From JBBEAM01 sp040882845 (GTDB lineage Bacteria; Pseudomonadota; Alphaproteobacteria; Kiloniellales; DSM-21159), in contig JBBEAM010000007.1 of assembly GCA_040882845.1 (NCBI GenBank), forward strand, positions 310,001 through 374,000: a stretch of 64,000 bases of DNA, in the 5' to 3' direction. Position 1 is the first letter of the stretch. Each line of letters begins with the position of its first letter. This document shows, in pieces, positions 18,256-26,756 of this stretch. The notes below the pieces were generated by a model. It was not told the origin of the DNA. It ran no database searches and saw only the letters and a program-made list of their open reading frames with translations. A program made the translations under genes and the position numbers.

Positions 18256-19401
18256 TCAGTCCGCGCCGCCCTGCGGCAGACGGAACTCCATGTCGTCGGT
18301 CACGAACTGCCAGTAGTGTTCGGTTTGCAGGTCCAGCCGGGTGATGCCGCGGTAGTCTGCGGTGAACCAGATCGGGCCGAGGTAAGACAGCACGATGCTG
18401 TCCTCGTAGACCAGCTCTTCGCCGCGCCAGCCGCGCAGCTGCAGGGTTTCCCCATTGGCCCGGCGCCAGGCGATACCAAAGTACGCGCCGACGAAATCGA
18501 AGGGCGTGTCGTGATAGATGCGGGCCGGGTGGCCCGAGCTGTTGTAGGCGACATAGTGGCCCGACACCGCGTTGTTGGTGTAGGCGATGGCCACTTCCAG
18601 GGCGACGACGTTCCACCACGACAGGCCGCCGACGCCGTTTGGCATCTCGCGGATGCTTTTATCGGTCACGTCTTCGAAGTCGACCAGCCTGGACGGAGCT
18701 TGCGAGGGCTCCCGATCCCCGAACAGAATTCCTGAAAGCTGGACCGGCGTATCGGTGACGGTGAAGGCGCGTGTCACGGTCGCACCGCTGGCGCCGTCCC
18801 GCACACTCAGCGACCAGGCGCCTTGCTCGACCTCGGCCGAGAAGCTTCCGTCGGCTTGCAGCGTCACATCGCGTTGCACGCTTCCGCTGTCCAGCGTGAT
18901 CTCGGTTCCGGCGCTCGCCTCCGGCAGCCTGCCGAAAACCCTGAGATCCTGAACCAGGCCAACGGCGACGAAGGGCGGATCGGCGATCATGTCGCCGACG
19001 GCTCCCGGCAGGAAATGGAAGGATTTGACCTGAAGCGTGTTGCCGGTGGTGACCGACCAGCCCTCGGGGACGATCACGTCGAAGGCGTAGTCGCCGGGTT
19101 CGGTGATAATGGCCTCGTCGTTATCCTTCGACATCGAGAAGTTGGCGAAGCCGTTGGAGTTGGTTCTCTGGATGTGGTGCTCGCCGCGTGGCCCGGTCAT
19201 CTCGACCGCGATGTCCTCCATCGGCCGGTCCGGCAGGTCGTAGCTGCCGTTGCGGTTGATGTCCCGGAACAGGAAGCCGGAGATGTTCATCTTGCCGCCG
19301 GAGGCCACCGACCAGTCCCGCGGGGCGTAGAAATCCTCGGCCGCGGCCGGGACGGCGAACAGGCTGGCGGCGCAGCACAGGGCAGCGATACTCGGCCACA
19401 T
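18256..19401 (-). CDS. Secreted protein with an SdrD/Cna-B-like domain
   Basis: A 381-residue exported protein. MWPSIAALCCAASLFAVPAAA is a signal peptide with likely cleavage at AAA-ED. Residues ~36-115 resemble an SdrD_B/Cna-B prealbumin-like domain: SGFLFRDINRNGSYDLPDRPMEDIAVEM, where the Asp/Asn/Gly-rich stretch could hold calcium, then NSNGFANFSM and DYAFDVIVPEGW. The C-terminal ~140 residues (PSRLVDFEDV... HDTPFDFVGAYFGIAW... ITRLDL... FVTDDMEFRLP) look like a jelly-roll carbohydrate-binding-type fold of the kind found in PEP-CTERM proteins, but no sorting signal is present. Convergent with the repeat-protein gene. Confidence 0.65.
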   Translation of the reverse strand: MWPSIAALCCAASLFAVPAAAEDFYAPRDWSVASGGKMNISGFLFRDINRNGSYDLPDRPMEDIAVEMTGPRGEHHIQRTNSNGFANFSMSKDNDEAIITEPGDYAFDVIVPEGWSVTTGNTLQVKSFHFLPGAVGDMIADPPFVAVGLVQDLRVFGRLPEASAGTEITLDSGSVQRDVTLQADGSFSAEVEQGAWSLSVRDGASGATVTRAFTVTDTPVQLSGILFGDREPSQAPSRLVDFEDVTDKSIREMPNGVGGLSWWNVVALEVAIAYTNNAVSGHYVAYNSSGHPARIYHDTPFDFVGAYFGIAWRRANGETLQLRGWRGEELVYEDSIVLSYLGPIWFTADYRGITRLDLQTEHYWQFVTDDMEFRLPQGGAD

Positions 19402-19690
19402 CTTCAGGTCTCCATTGCAGGTCTCGACGGCAGCGCCACAGACGCTCAGGATAATACTCCAGGTTACGCTGGGAAGCTGTATCCCGCTTGCACGGCCTGA
19501 CGAGACTGCGCCGCCGCCGCTCCCGCGCTTGACCCCTCCGCCGCTCTCCGCGATAACCCTGGCAGCAGCGAAGGGAAACCCGAGGATGGTCCGGGTCAGG
19601 ACGCGATGTTGACGGCTTCGGCGGCGGCCTCGTGAGAGGCTGTGCCCGCCACGCGCCCGCTTGACCCGACATCGCACCGGACCCGATCCC

Positions 19691-21157
19691 ATGACCGATC
19701 TCGACCCCGCAGAACTGCAGTTCCACAACACCCTGACCCGCCGCCGCGAGGCCTTCGTGCCGCTCGATCCGTCCAACGTGCGGGTCTATATCTGCGGTCC
19801 GACGGTCTACGATCTGGCGCACATCGGCAACGCCCGGCCGGTGGTGGTCTTCGACGTGCTGTTCCGGCTGCTGCGCCATCTCTACGGCGAAAGCCACGTC
19901 ACCTACGCGCGCAACATCACCGACGTCGACGACAAGATCATCGCCAGGGCCAAGGAAACCGGCGAGGCCATCGACTCCGTGACCGCGCGCACCGCCGCGG
20001 CCTTCCACCAGGACATGGCGGCGCTGGGCGCGCTGGAGCCGACGGTCGAGCCGCGCGCGACCCAGCACATCGCCGAGATGATCGCCATGATCGAGATCCT
20101 GATCGCAAAGGGCCACGCCTACGCCGCCGAGGGGCACGTGCTGTTCCACACCCCTTCGATGTCCGACTACGGCCGGCTCTCCGGCCACAAGCGCGCGGAG
20201 CTGGTGGCCGGCGCCCGGGTCGAGGTCGCGCCCTACAAGCAGGACCCCACCGACTTCGTGCTGTGGAAGCCCTCGAGCGAGGAACAGCCGGGCTGGGACA
20301 GCCCCTGGGGGCGCGGCCGGCCCGGCTGGCACATCGAGTGCTCGGCGATGTCGGAGAAGCATCTCGGCGCCGTCTTCGACATCCACGGCGGCGGTCAGGA
20401 CCTGATCTTCCCGCACCACGAGAACGAGATCGCCCAGTCCCGCTGCGCCCACGGCAGCGGGGAGATGGCCCGGATCTGGATGCACAACGGTTACGTGGTG
20501 GTCAACGGCGAGAAGATGTCGAAGTCGGCCGGCAACTTCTTCACCGTGCGCCAGCTGCTGGAGGAGGGATTTCCCGGGGAGGCGATCCGCCTGACCCTGC
20601 TGTCCGCCCACTACCGCCAGCCGCTCGACATCACCCGGGAGAAGATCTCCGCCGCCAAGGCGCAGCTCGACCGTCTGTATCAGGCGCTGCGCCGGGTCGA
20701 AAGCGTGGCGCCGGTGGACAAGGGCGACGTCTCCTGGATCGTCGCCGCGCTCTCCGAGGATCTTTCGACGCCGGAGGCGTTGAGCCAGCTCCATGCGCTG
20801 GCCAACGAGCTCAACAACGAGGAACTGGAAAGCGAGCAGGCGCGTCTCAAGGCCTCGCTGGTTCAGGGCGGGGCGCTGCTCGGCCTGCTGCAGCAGGACC
20901 CCGAGGATTGGTTCAAGAAACGCTATATTCTTAAGGCGGAACCAGGCCGATTAACGATTACCGCTGGTGATGCGAGAATCGGAGGGGAGCCAGAGGAGTT
21001 TTCGGAATCTGAGATCGAATCCCTGATCCTTGATCGCAACGCAGCGCGCCAGGAGCGCAACTTCACCGAGGCCGACCGCATCCGCGACGAGCTCGAGGCC
21101 CGCGGCATCGTCCTCGAGGACGGGCCCGGCGGCACGACCTGGAAGCGGAAGAACTAA
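19691..21157 (+). CDS. cysS: Cysteine-tRNA ligase
   Basis: A 488-residue class I synthetase charging tRNA-Cys. VYICGPTVYDLAHIGNARP (33-50) carries zinc ligand Cys35 and the HIGH motif as HIGN; ECSAMSEKHLG holds Cys217; HGGGQDLIFPHHENEIAQS supplies His/Glu zinc ligands; EKMSKSAGN (274-282) is the KMSKS loop. The ATG at 19691 is preferred to one 30 nt upstream because the family begins there. The C-terminal RNARQERNFTEADRIRDEL-like helix is typical. Its stop overlaps the stop of the convergent LysE gene within CTAA. Confidence 0.93.
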   Translation: MTDLDPAELQFHNTLTRRREAFVPLDPSNVRVYICGPTVYDLAHIGNARPVVVFDVLFRLLRHLYGESHVTYARNITDVDDKIIARAKETGEAIDSVTARTAAAFHQDMAALGALEPTVEPRATQHIAEMIAMIEILIAKGHAYAAEGHVLFHTPSMSDYGRLSGHKRAELVAGARVEVAPYKQDPTDFVLWKPSSEEQPGWDSPWGRGRPGWHIECSAMSEKHLGAVFDIHGGGQDLIFPHHENEIAQSRCAHGSGEMARIWMHNGYVVVNGEKMSKSAGNFFTVRQLLEEGFPGEAIRLTLLSAHYRQPLDITREKISAAKAQLDRLYQALRRVESVAPVDKGDVSWIVAALSEDLSTPEALSQLHALANELNNEELESEQARLKASLVQGGALLGLLQQDPEDWFKKRYILKAEPGRLTITAGDARIGGEPEEFSESEIESLILDRNAARQERNFTEADRIRDELEARGIVLEDGPGGTTWKRKN

Positions 21158-21801
21158 CGGTTCTCCGACAGCGCCAGACGCAGCGCCAGGGCGCCGAGGA
21201 TGCCGGCGCTCAGCCACTGCATCGTAGCTTTGAAGCGCGGCGCCGCCTTGACCCGCCCGGCGACCCGGGCCGCGGCGATGGCGACCGCGGCGTTGATCGC
21301 CGTGCCGGTAAGGTTGAACAGCAGGCCCAGGGCGACGATCTGCACCGCGACGCTGCCGCGCTCCGGGGTCACGAACTGCGGCAGGAAGGCGACGATGAAC
21401 AGTGCCACCTTGGGATTGAGCAGATTGACCAGGGTGGCTTCCAGATAGATCCGGCGCAGCCGGGCCGGCGGCTTCGCCCTGGCGCTGTTGCGCTCGCGTG
21501 CCGAGAGCGCCATGCGCACCGCCAGGTAGAGCAGGTAGGCGGCGCCGGCGTACTTGACCGCCTGGAAGGCGAGCGGCGAGGCGGCGAGCAGCGCAGAGAT
21601 GCCGAGCGCCGCCAGGATCGAGTGGACCAGCGAGCCCGTGGCGATGCCGAAAGCCGAGACCACGCCGGCTTTTTCGCCCTGTCCGGCGGCGCGCGCGATC
21701 ACATAGGTCATGTCGGCGCCCGGCGTGACGTTGAGCGCCAGGGCGGCGGCGAGGAAGGGCAGCAGCAGCGGCCAGCCGGGAAGATGCAGGATTTCGAGCA
21801 T
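21154..21801 (-). CDS. LysE family translocator
   Basis: A 215-residue membrane exporter of the LysE/RhtB family, which exports amino acids such as lysine, threonine or homoserine lactones. The family signature near the N-terminus is LNVTPGADMTYVIARAAGQGEKAGVVSAFGIATG, followed by NLLNPKVALFIVAFLPQFV (~127-145), and six hydrophobic segments. The ATG at 21801 is chosen since a longer frame to 21903 adds only basic, non-family sequence. Divergent from cimA with 122 nt between starts. Substrate unknown. Confidence 0.85.
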   Translation of the reverse strand: MLEILHLPGWPLLLPFLAAALALNVTPGADMTYVIARAAGQGEKAGVVSAFGIATGSLVHSILAALGISALLAASPLAFQAVKYAGAAYLLYLAVRMALSARERNSARAKPPARLRRIYLEATLVNLLNPKVALFIVAFLPQFVTPERGSVAVQIVALGLLFNLTGTAINAAVAIAAARVAGRVKAAPRFKATMQWLSAGILGALALRLALSENR

Positions 21802-21923
21802 GGTTCTCTCTGCATAATCCCGCGGCCGGACGCTGGCAAGCGGCAGCGTCGCGCGGCCCGGAACGTTGACCGGGCGCAGCTTCCGTGGAAAAAGACAGCG
21901 CATTCGGCAAGGAAAGGCAGGCC

Positions 21924-23522
21924 ATGAGCGGCGAGCGTCGCGTCCACCTCTTCGATTCCACCCTGCGCGACGGGGCGCAGATGCAGGGCGTGGACTTCAC
22001 CGTCCCCGACAAGCTGGCGATCGCCAAGGCGCTGGACGGGCTCGGCGTGGACTATGTCGAGGGCGGCTGGCCCGGTGCCAACCCGACCGACGACGCCTTC
22101 TTCGCCGATCCGCCGCAGTTCAAGACCGCGCGGCTGGTCGCCTTCGGGATGACCCGGCGGCCCGGCCGCTCGACCGGGAACGACCCCGGCCTCGCGGCGC
22201 TGCTCGGCAATGCCGCGCCGGCGGTCTGCATGGTCGGCAAGTCCTGGGACTTCCACGTCGACGTCGCGCTGGAGATCCCGCGCGAGGAGAACCTGGCGAT
22301 GATCGCCGACTCCGTCGCCTACGCGAAGACCCGCAAGGAAGAGGTGATGTTCGACGCCGAGCACTTCTTCGACGGCTTCAAGGCCAACCCGGACTACGCC
22401 CTGGCCTGCGCCAAGGCGGCCTGCGATGCCGGCGCGCGCTGGGTGGTGCTCTGCGATACCAACGGCGGCACCCTGCCCAGGGAGATCGCCGAGATCGTGC
22501 GCCAGGTGAGCGAGACCATCCCCGGCGAGAAGCTCGGCATCCACTGCCACAACGACACCGAGAATGCCGTGGCCAACTCCCTGGCCGCCATCGAGGCCGG
22601 TGCGCGCCAGATCCAGGGCACCCTGAACGGGCTGGGCGAGCGCTGCGGCAACGCCAATCTGGTCTCGCTGATCCCCTCGCTGAAGCTGAAGAGCGACTAC
22701 GAGACCGGGGTCGGCGACCAGGCCCTGGCGCATCTCACCCTGACCTCGCATCTGGTCGACGAGCGGCTCAACCGCACGCCCGACCGCGCGGCGCCCTACG
22801 TCGGCGGCAGCGCCTTCGCCCACAAGGGCGGGCTGCACGTCTCGGCCGTGGCCAAGGACCCGCGCACCTACGAGCACATCGCGCCGGAGCTGGTCGGCAA
22901 CCAGCGTCACATCGTCGTCTCCGATCAGGCCGGGCGGGCCAACATCCTGGCCCGCTTCGCCGAGCTGGGGATCGAACTCGACCCCCAGGACGACAAGGTC
23001 GCCGCCCTGGTCGAGAAGGTGAAGGCCCGCGAGTTCGAAGGCTATGCCTACGACGGCGCCGAGGCGAGCTTCGAGCTGATGGCCCGCCGCGCGCTCGGCG
23101 AGGTCACCGACTACTTCGGGCTGGAGCGCTTCCGGGTGATGGACGACCGCCGCTGGAATGCCCGCGGCGATCTGGTCACCGAGTCCGAGGCGACGGTGAC
23201 CCTGACCGTGGGCGAGGCCCGCTCGATGACCGTGGCCAACGGCAACGGCCCGGTCAACGCCCTCGACATCGCGCTCAGGAAGGCTCTGCTGCCGGTCTAT
23301 CCGCAGCTCGAGGACATGCGGCTGGTCGACTATAAGGTGCGCATCCTCTCGCCCCAGGCCGCCACCGCCGCGGTCACCCGGGTGATGATCGAGTCCGCCG
23401 ACGCCACCGGGCGGCGCTGGACCACGGTCGGCGTCTCGCCGAACATCATCGATGCCTCCTTCAACGCGCTGTTCGATTCCATCACCTGGAAGCTCTATCA
23501 CGACGGCGCCCAGGCGGCCTGA
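21924..23522 (+). CDS. cimA: Citramalate synthase
   Basis: A 532-residue enzyme of the isopropylmalate synthase family. The TIM-barrel begins with HLFDSTLRDGAQMQGVDF (8-25), which carries the catalytic Arg and metal Asp; HCHNDTENAVANSLAAIEAGARQIQGTLNGLGERCGNANL contains the metal-binding His pair. The C-terminal ~130 residues form a LeuA-type allosteric domain. Sequence features such as GVDFTVPDKLAIAKALDGLGVDYVEGGWPGANPTD match CimA type II, which makes (R)-citramalate from pyruvate and acetyl-CoA for isoleucine synthesis. trmJ starts 10 nt downstream, so they may share a transcript. Confidence 0.85.
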   Translation: MSGERRVHLFDSTLRDGAQMQGVDFTVPDKLAIAKALDGLGVDYVEGGWPGANPTDDAFFADPPQFKTARLVAFGMTRRPGRSTGNDPGLAALLGNAAPAVCMVGKSWDFHVDVALEIPREENLAMIADSVAYAKTRKEEVMFDAEHFFDGFKANPDYALACAKAACDAGARWVVLCDTNGGTLPREIAEIVRQVSETIPGEKLGIHCHNDTENAVANSLAAIEAGARQIQGTLNGLGERCGNANLVSLIPSLKLKSDYETGVGDQALAHLTLTSHLVDERLNRTPDRAAPYVGGSAFAHKGGLHVSAVAKDPRTYEHIAPELVGNQRHIVVSDQAGRANILARFAELGIELDPQDDKVAALVEKVKAREFEGYAYDGAEASFELMARRALGEVTDYFGLERFRVMDDRRWNARGDLVTESEATVTLTVGEARSMTVANGNGPVNALDIALRKALLPVYPQLEDMRLVDYKVRILSPQAATAAVTRVMIESADATGRRWTTVGVSPNIIDASFNALFDSITWKLYHDGAQAA

Positions 23523-23532
23523 CGCAGAGGCC

Positions 23533-24315
23533 ATGGCCGGAACCGACAAGTCCAAACCGCTCGCCCTGCAGGAAGGCGGGCCCGTCGTCATCCTGGTGCG
23601 TCCGCAGCTCGGCGAGAACATCGGCATGGCGGCGCGGGCGATGCTGAACTGCGGCCTGAGCGAGCTGCGCCTGGTGGCGCCGCGCGACGGCTGGCCGAAC
23701 CGCCACGCCGTGGCCGCCGCCGTCGGCGCCGATTCCGTGATCGCCCAGGCCAGGCTCTATGACAGCACCGAAGAAGCCGTGGCCGACATCTCAACGCTCT
23801 ATGCCACCACGGCGCGGCCGCGCGGCATGGTCAAGCCGGTGGTGACGCCGCGCGAGGCGGCGCTGGAGATGCGCGCGGCGCTGGCGGCAGAAGCAGTGGA
23901 ACGCCCGCGCATCGGCGTGCTCTTCGGGGCCGAACGCATGGGCCTGACCAACGAGGACGTGGTGCGCGCCGAGCGGCTGATCGTGGCGCCGCTCAACCCG
24001 GCCTACGCCTCGCTCAACCTCGCCCAGGCGGTGCTGCTGGTCGCCTGGGAGTATCTCGCCGCCGCCGACGAGACCCCGGCGGTGGTCCTGCCGACCGGCG
24101 GCAGCCGTCCCGCCGGGCGCGCGCTGCTCGACGAGTTTCTCGCGCGTCTCGATGGCCTGCTGGACGAGAAGCGCTTCTACCAGCCGCCGGAAAAGCGCCC
24201 GAAGATGCGGCGCAACCTGCACAACATCTTCACGAGGTCGGAGTTGACGGAGCAGGAACTGGCCACCCTGCACGGCATCCTCTCGGCGCTGCTCGGCGCC
24301 AAGGTGAGGGATTAG
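23533..24315 (+). CDS. trmJ: tRNA (cytidine/uridine-2'-O-)-methyltransferase TrmJ-type
   Basis: A 260-residue SPOUT-class methyltransferase predicted to 2'-O-methylate position 32 of tRNAs with S-adenosylmethionine. Motifs: ILVRPQLGENIGMAARAMLNCGLSELRLVAPRDGWPN (~20-56) with the catalytic Asn-x-Gly-x-x-Ala-Arg, IGVLFGAERMGLTNEDV, and PLNPAYASLNLAQAVLLVAWE, the knotted cofactor-binding motif. The C-terminal ~75 residues fit the TrmJ extension. Start ATG at 23533 lies 10 nt after cimA. The main alternative is another SpoU subgroup. Confidence 0.87.
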   Translation: MAGTDKSKPLALQEGGPVVILVRPQLGENIGMAARAMLNCGLSELRLVAPRDGWPNRHAVAAAVGADSVIAQARLYDSTEEAVADISTLYATTARPRGMVKPVVTPREAALEMRAALAAEAVERPRIGVLFGAERMGLTNEDVVRAERLIVAPLNPAYASLNLAQAVLLVAWEYLAAADETPAVVLPTGGSRPAGRALLDEFLARLDGLLDEKRFYQPPEKRPKMRRNLHNIFTRSELTEQELATLHGILSALLGAKVRD

Positions 24316-24348
24316 CCAGCGGCCCTTGCCAGGCCCATGCCAGGCCCG

Positions 24349-24453
24349 TCAGGTCAGATAGAGAATCAGCAGAATGAGGATCGCCGCGGCGACGATGGTC
24401 AAGCCGACCTTGTTCCAACCGCTGAGATCGTCCCAGAATCGCAGGAAATTCAT
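24349..24453 (-). CDS. 34-residue single-span membrane protein
   Basis: A small frame, easily missed, encodes MNFLRFWDDLSGWNKV then GLTIVAAAILILLILYLT. The N-terminal half is amphipathic and the C-terminal half one clean transmembrane segment ending at the stop. AGGGGGAGAG sits 2-11 nt before the ATG, a strong Shine-Dalgarno. It lies between trmJ and the GFA gene. The shape is that of small inner-membrane regulators or of a small conserved alphaproteobacterial protein, but I cannot name it. Confidence 0.6.
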   Translation of the reverse strand: MNFLRFWDDLSGWNKVGLTIVAAAILILLILYLT

Positions 24454-24526
24454 CTCTCCCCCTCCGCGCGTACCCCGTTTTCTGCGCAAAGCCTAGCACG
24501 GCGGGAGGGGTACGGCGAATCGGAGG

Positions 24527-25399
24527 CTACCCCTTGGACGGCGGGCGTTCCTCGAACTGCGGCAGGCCGTCCTCGATCTCGTACCAGACCGCCTTGGAGC
24601 CGACGAAGATGTGACAGTCGGCGCCGCGTCCAGGATCGTCGTCGAGGGAGCCCAGGGGGATCGCCGCCTTGCCCTCGCTCACCCCGGCGTGGGGCATGCC
24701 GGAGCCGCAGCGGCTGCAGAAGGACTGGCTGAAGGCCTTGGCCTCGGGGACCTTGTAGCGGCGGATCAGCTCCGCGCCCCTGACATAGCGCAGCGCGGCG
24801 GCCGCGACGAAGCCGTTGGTGGTGTGGGCGGCCGCCCGCGCCTTGCGGCAGCGGGTGCAGTGGCAGTTGAAGATCGGCCCGATCTCTCCGCTTACCTCGT
24901 AGGCCGCACCGCCGCAGAGGCAGGAGCCGCGCAGCACGCCCTCCTTCGCCGGGCCGGGATCGGGGCGCTCGACGCTCGCGCCGCCGCCGTCATCCTCGTA
25001 GGTCGCAAGCTGCGGCAGGCCGCCTCCGATCGCGTGCCAGGGGGCCTTGGAGGCGACGAAGATATGCCGTATCGGCCGACTTCCCGGATCGCCGTCGAGG
25101 CAGCCGGCGGGGATGTCCATCTCGCCGTCGAAGTCGACCGGCGCGCAGGAGCCGCAGGTGGCGCAGAAGGCGCGCCGGTAGCCAGGCGATGACTCGAAAT
25201 AGACCACGTTGTCGGCGCCGGACTCGAAGTGCAGGTTTTCCGGCGCGACGCAGAGAATCGTCGCGAAGGGCGCGCCATGCGCCTTGCGGCACATCGAGCA
25301 GTGGCAGTGGGTCATGCGAATAGGCTTTTCGATGCGCCACTGCAGCGTCCCGCAAAGGCAGCTCCCGTGGCAGCTTCCGTGGCAGCTTTCCTCGGCCAT
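24527..25399 (-). CDS. Tandem GFA (CENP-V) domain protein
   Basis: A 290-residue protein with two GFA-type zinc domains. Domain 1 (~10-125) has GSCLCGTLQW, THCHCSMCRKAHGAPF and CATCGS; domain 2 (~155-280) has GSCLCGGAAYEV, NCHCTRCRKARAAAHT and CSRCGSGMP. Each carries the CxC...CxxC...CxxC zinc set. The family includes glutathione-dependent formaldehyde-activating proteins, although that enzymatic role is disputed. The N-terminus has an extra ESCHGSCHGSC repeat that adds Cys/His pairs. Two copies in one chain suggest internal duplication. A zinc-binding or thiol-adduct role is as much as can be said. Confidence 0.8.
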   Translation of the reverse strand: MAEESCHGSCHGSCLCGTLQWRIEKPIRMTHCHCSMCRKAHGAPFATILCVAPENLHFESGADNVVYFESSPGYRRAFCATCGSCAPVDFDGEMDIPAGCLDGDPGSRPIRHIFVASKAPWHAIGGGLPQLATYEDDGGGASVERPDPGPAKEGVLRGSCLCGGAAYEVSGEIGPIFNCHCTRCRKARAAAHTTNGFVAAAALRYVRGAELIRRYKVPEAKAFSQSFCSRCGSGMPHAGVSEGKAAIPLGSLDDDPGRGADCHIFVGSKAVWYEIEDGLPQFEERPPSKG

Positions 25400-25475
25400 G
25401 CTTTTCTCCCTTGGCTCCTCCGCATGAGGCTAGCGTAGCGCCGGGGCGGGGCAAAGCGCCGGGCCGTCACGGCGG

Positions 25476-26753
25476 TTATTCCGTCCCGGCATCCTCGTAG
25501 GAGGGGTCGAGCGGCAGGGTGCCGGGGCTGGCGGCGACCACCGGTGCCGCGGTGTCCTCGCTGGCGCTGGCCTTGGGCGCGGCGCGGCGCAGCATGCGGT
25601 AGCCGGCGAAGGCGGCCAGCGCGGTCATGCTGACGGACAGCGAGAGGAACAGGGCGGCGGGACCGAGCGCCTCCATTGCCAGGGAGGTCAGCGGCGGGCC
25701 GAGCGATGCGCCGAGGCTATAGGCCAGCGCCAGCGCCGCCGCCGCCGTGACCAGCGAGGCCTGCGGCAGGCGGTCGTTGGTGTAGGCGAGGATCACGGCA
25801 TAGAGCGGGAAGATGCCGGTGCCGGCCATCGCGGCCCCCGCCAGCACCAGGGCGGGAGAGGGCTGCTCGGCAGCGGCCAGCAGCAGGAAAAACAGCAGGC
25901 AGCCGGCACCGCAGAAGGCTGCAACGGCCATCAGGGTCAGGCGGCGGTCGAAGCGGTCGGACAGCCAGCCGATGGGATACTGCAGGCTCAGGCCGACGAA
26001 CAGGCCGGTGGTCATGAAGGCCGAGATCCAGCGCGGCTCGAGCTGCAGCTGGGCGCCGAACACCGGGCCGAGGCCGAGGAAGCTGCCATGCACCGTGCCG
26101 AGCAGAACGACCCCGACCACGCCCAGCGGAGTCTTGCGGTAGAGCTTGCGCAGGCCGGTGCGCCGGTCGCTCCCGGAGTCGCCGGTCTCCGCCGGCTCGA
26201 TGATCGGCGCGCTGGCGCGGGTCAGGGTGACCGGCACCAGGGCGAAGGAGACCATCATCGAGGCGACGATGAACAGCACGAAGCCGTCGGCGCTGCCGAG
26301 GCCGGTCAGCAGCGGCCCGCAGGCATAGCCGGCGAAGGCGGCGGTGCCGTAGACCGAGAGCACGCGGCCGCGCAGCTCGTTGCTGGCCCGCGCGTTGAGC
26401 CAGGACTCCACCACCATGTAGAGCCCGGCGAAGCAGAAGCCGGTGACCACCCGCATCGCGCCCCAGGCCACCGGATCGGGCAGCAGGGGGTGCGCCAGGG
26501 TAACGCCGGAGATCACCGAGGCCAGGGCGGCGAAGCTGCGGATGTGTCCGGCACTGTCTACGATCTTCGGGCAGATAAAGGACCCGATGCCGTAGCCGAG
26601 GAAATAGCAGGCGGTGATCACGCCCATGGCCTGCACCGAGAAACCCTCGATATCGGCGCGCAGGCCGAGCACCACGAACTGCAGCGAGTTGCCCGCCAGC
26701 AGCGTGGAGAAGCTCAAAATCAGCGCGGCGACGGACAGCAGCAGGGAGCGCAT
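25476..26753 (-). CDS. MFS transporter (YcaD-like)
   Basis: A 425-residue major facilitator with twelve predicted helices. The first half has LQFVVLGLRADIEGFSVQAMGVITACYFLGYGIGSFICPKIVD and FAGLYMVVESWLNARASNELRGRVLSVYG, which fits the YcaD/UPF0226-like group of predicted exporters. The middle loop (~195-215) and C-terminal tail are polar. It starts 3 nt before the end of the DMT gene on the same strand (26757), so the two transporter genes are probably co-transcribed. No substrate can be assigned. Confidence 0.78.
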   Translation of the reverse strand: MRSLLLSVAALILSFSTLLAGNSLQFVVLGLRADIEGFSVQAMGVITACYFLGYGIGSFICPKIVDSAGHIRSFAALASVISGVTLAHPLLPDPVAWGAMRVVTGFCFAGLYMVVESWLNARASNELRGRVLSVYGTAAFAGYACGPLLTGLGSADGFVLFIVASMMVSFALVPVTLTRASAPIIEPAETGDSGSDRRTGLRKLYRKTPLGVVGVVLLGTVHGSFLGLGPVFGAQLQLEPRWISAFMTTGLFVGLSLQYPIGWLSDRFDRRLTLMAVAAFCGAGCLLFFLLLAAAEQPSPALVLAGAAMAGTGIFPLYAVILAYTNDRLPQASLVTAAAALALAYSLGASLGPPLTSLAMEALGPAALFLSLSVSMTALAAFAGYRMLRRAAPKASASEDTAAPVVAASPGTLPLDPSYEDAGTE

Positions 26754-26756
26754 GGA

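Noticed and set aside
17741..18619. Minus-strand frame with LVGALVG repeats across the repeat-protein gene
   Set aside because: It is the complement of the 12-bp repeat and overlaps two genes; the plus-strand frame has a ribosome site and signal peptide.
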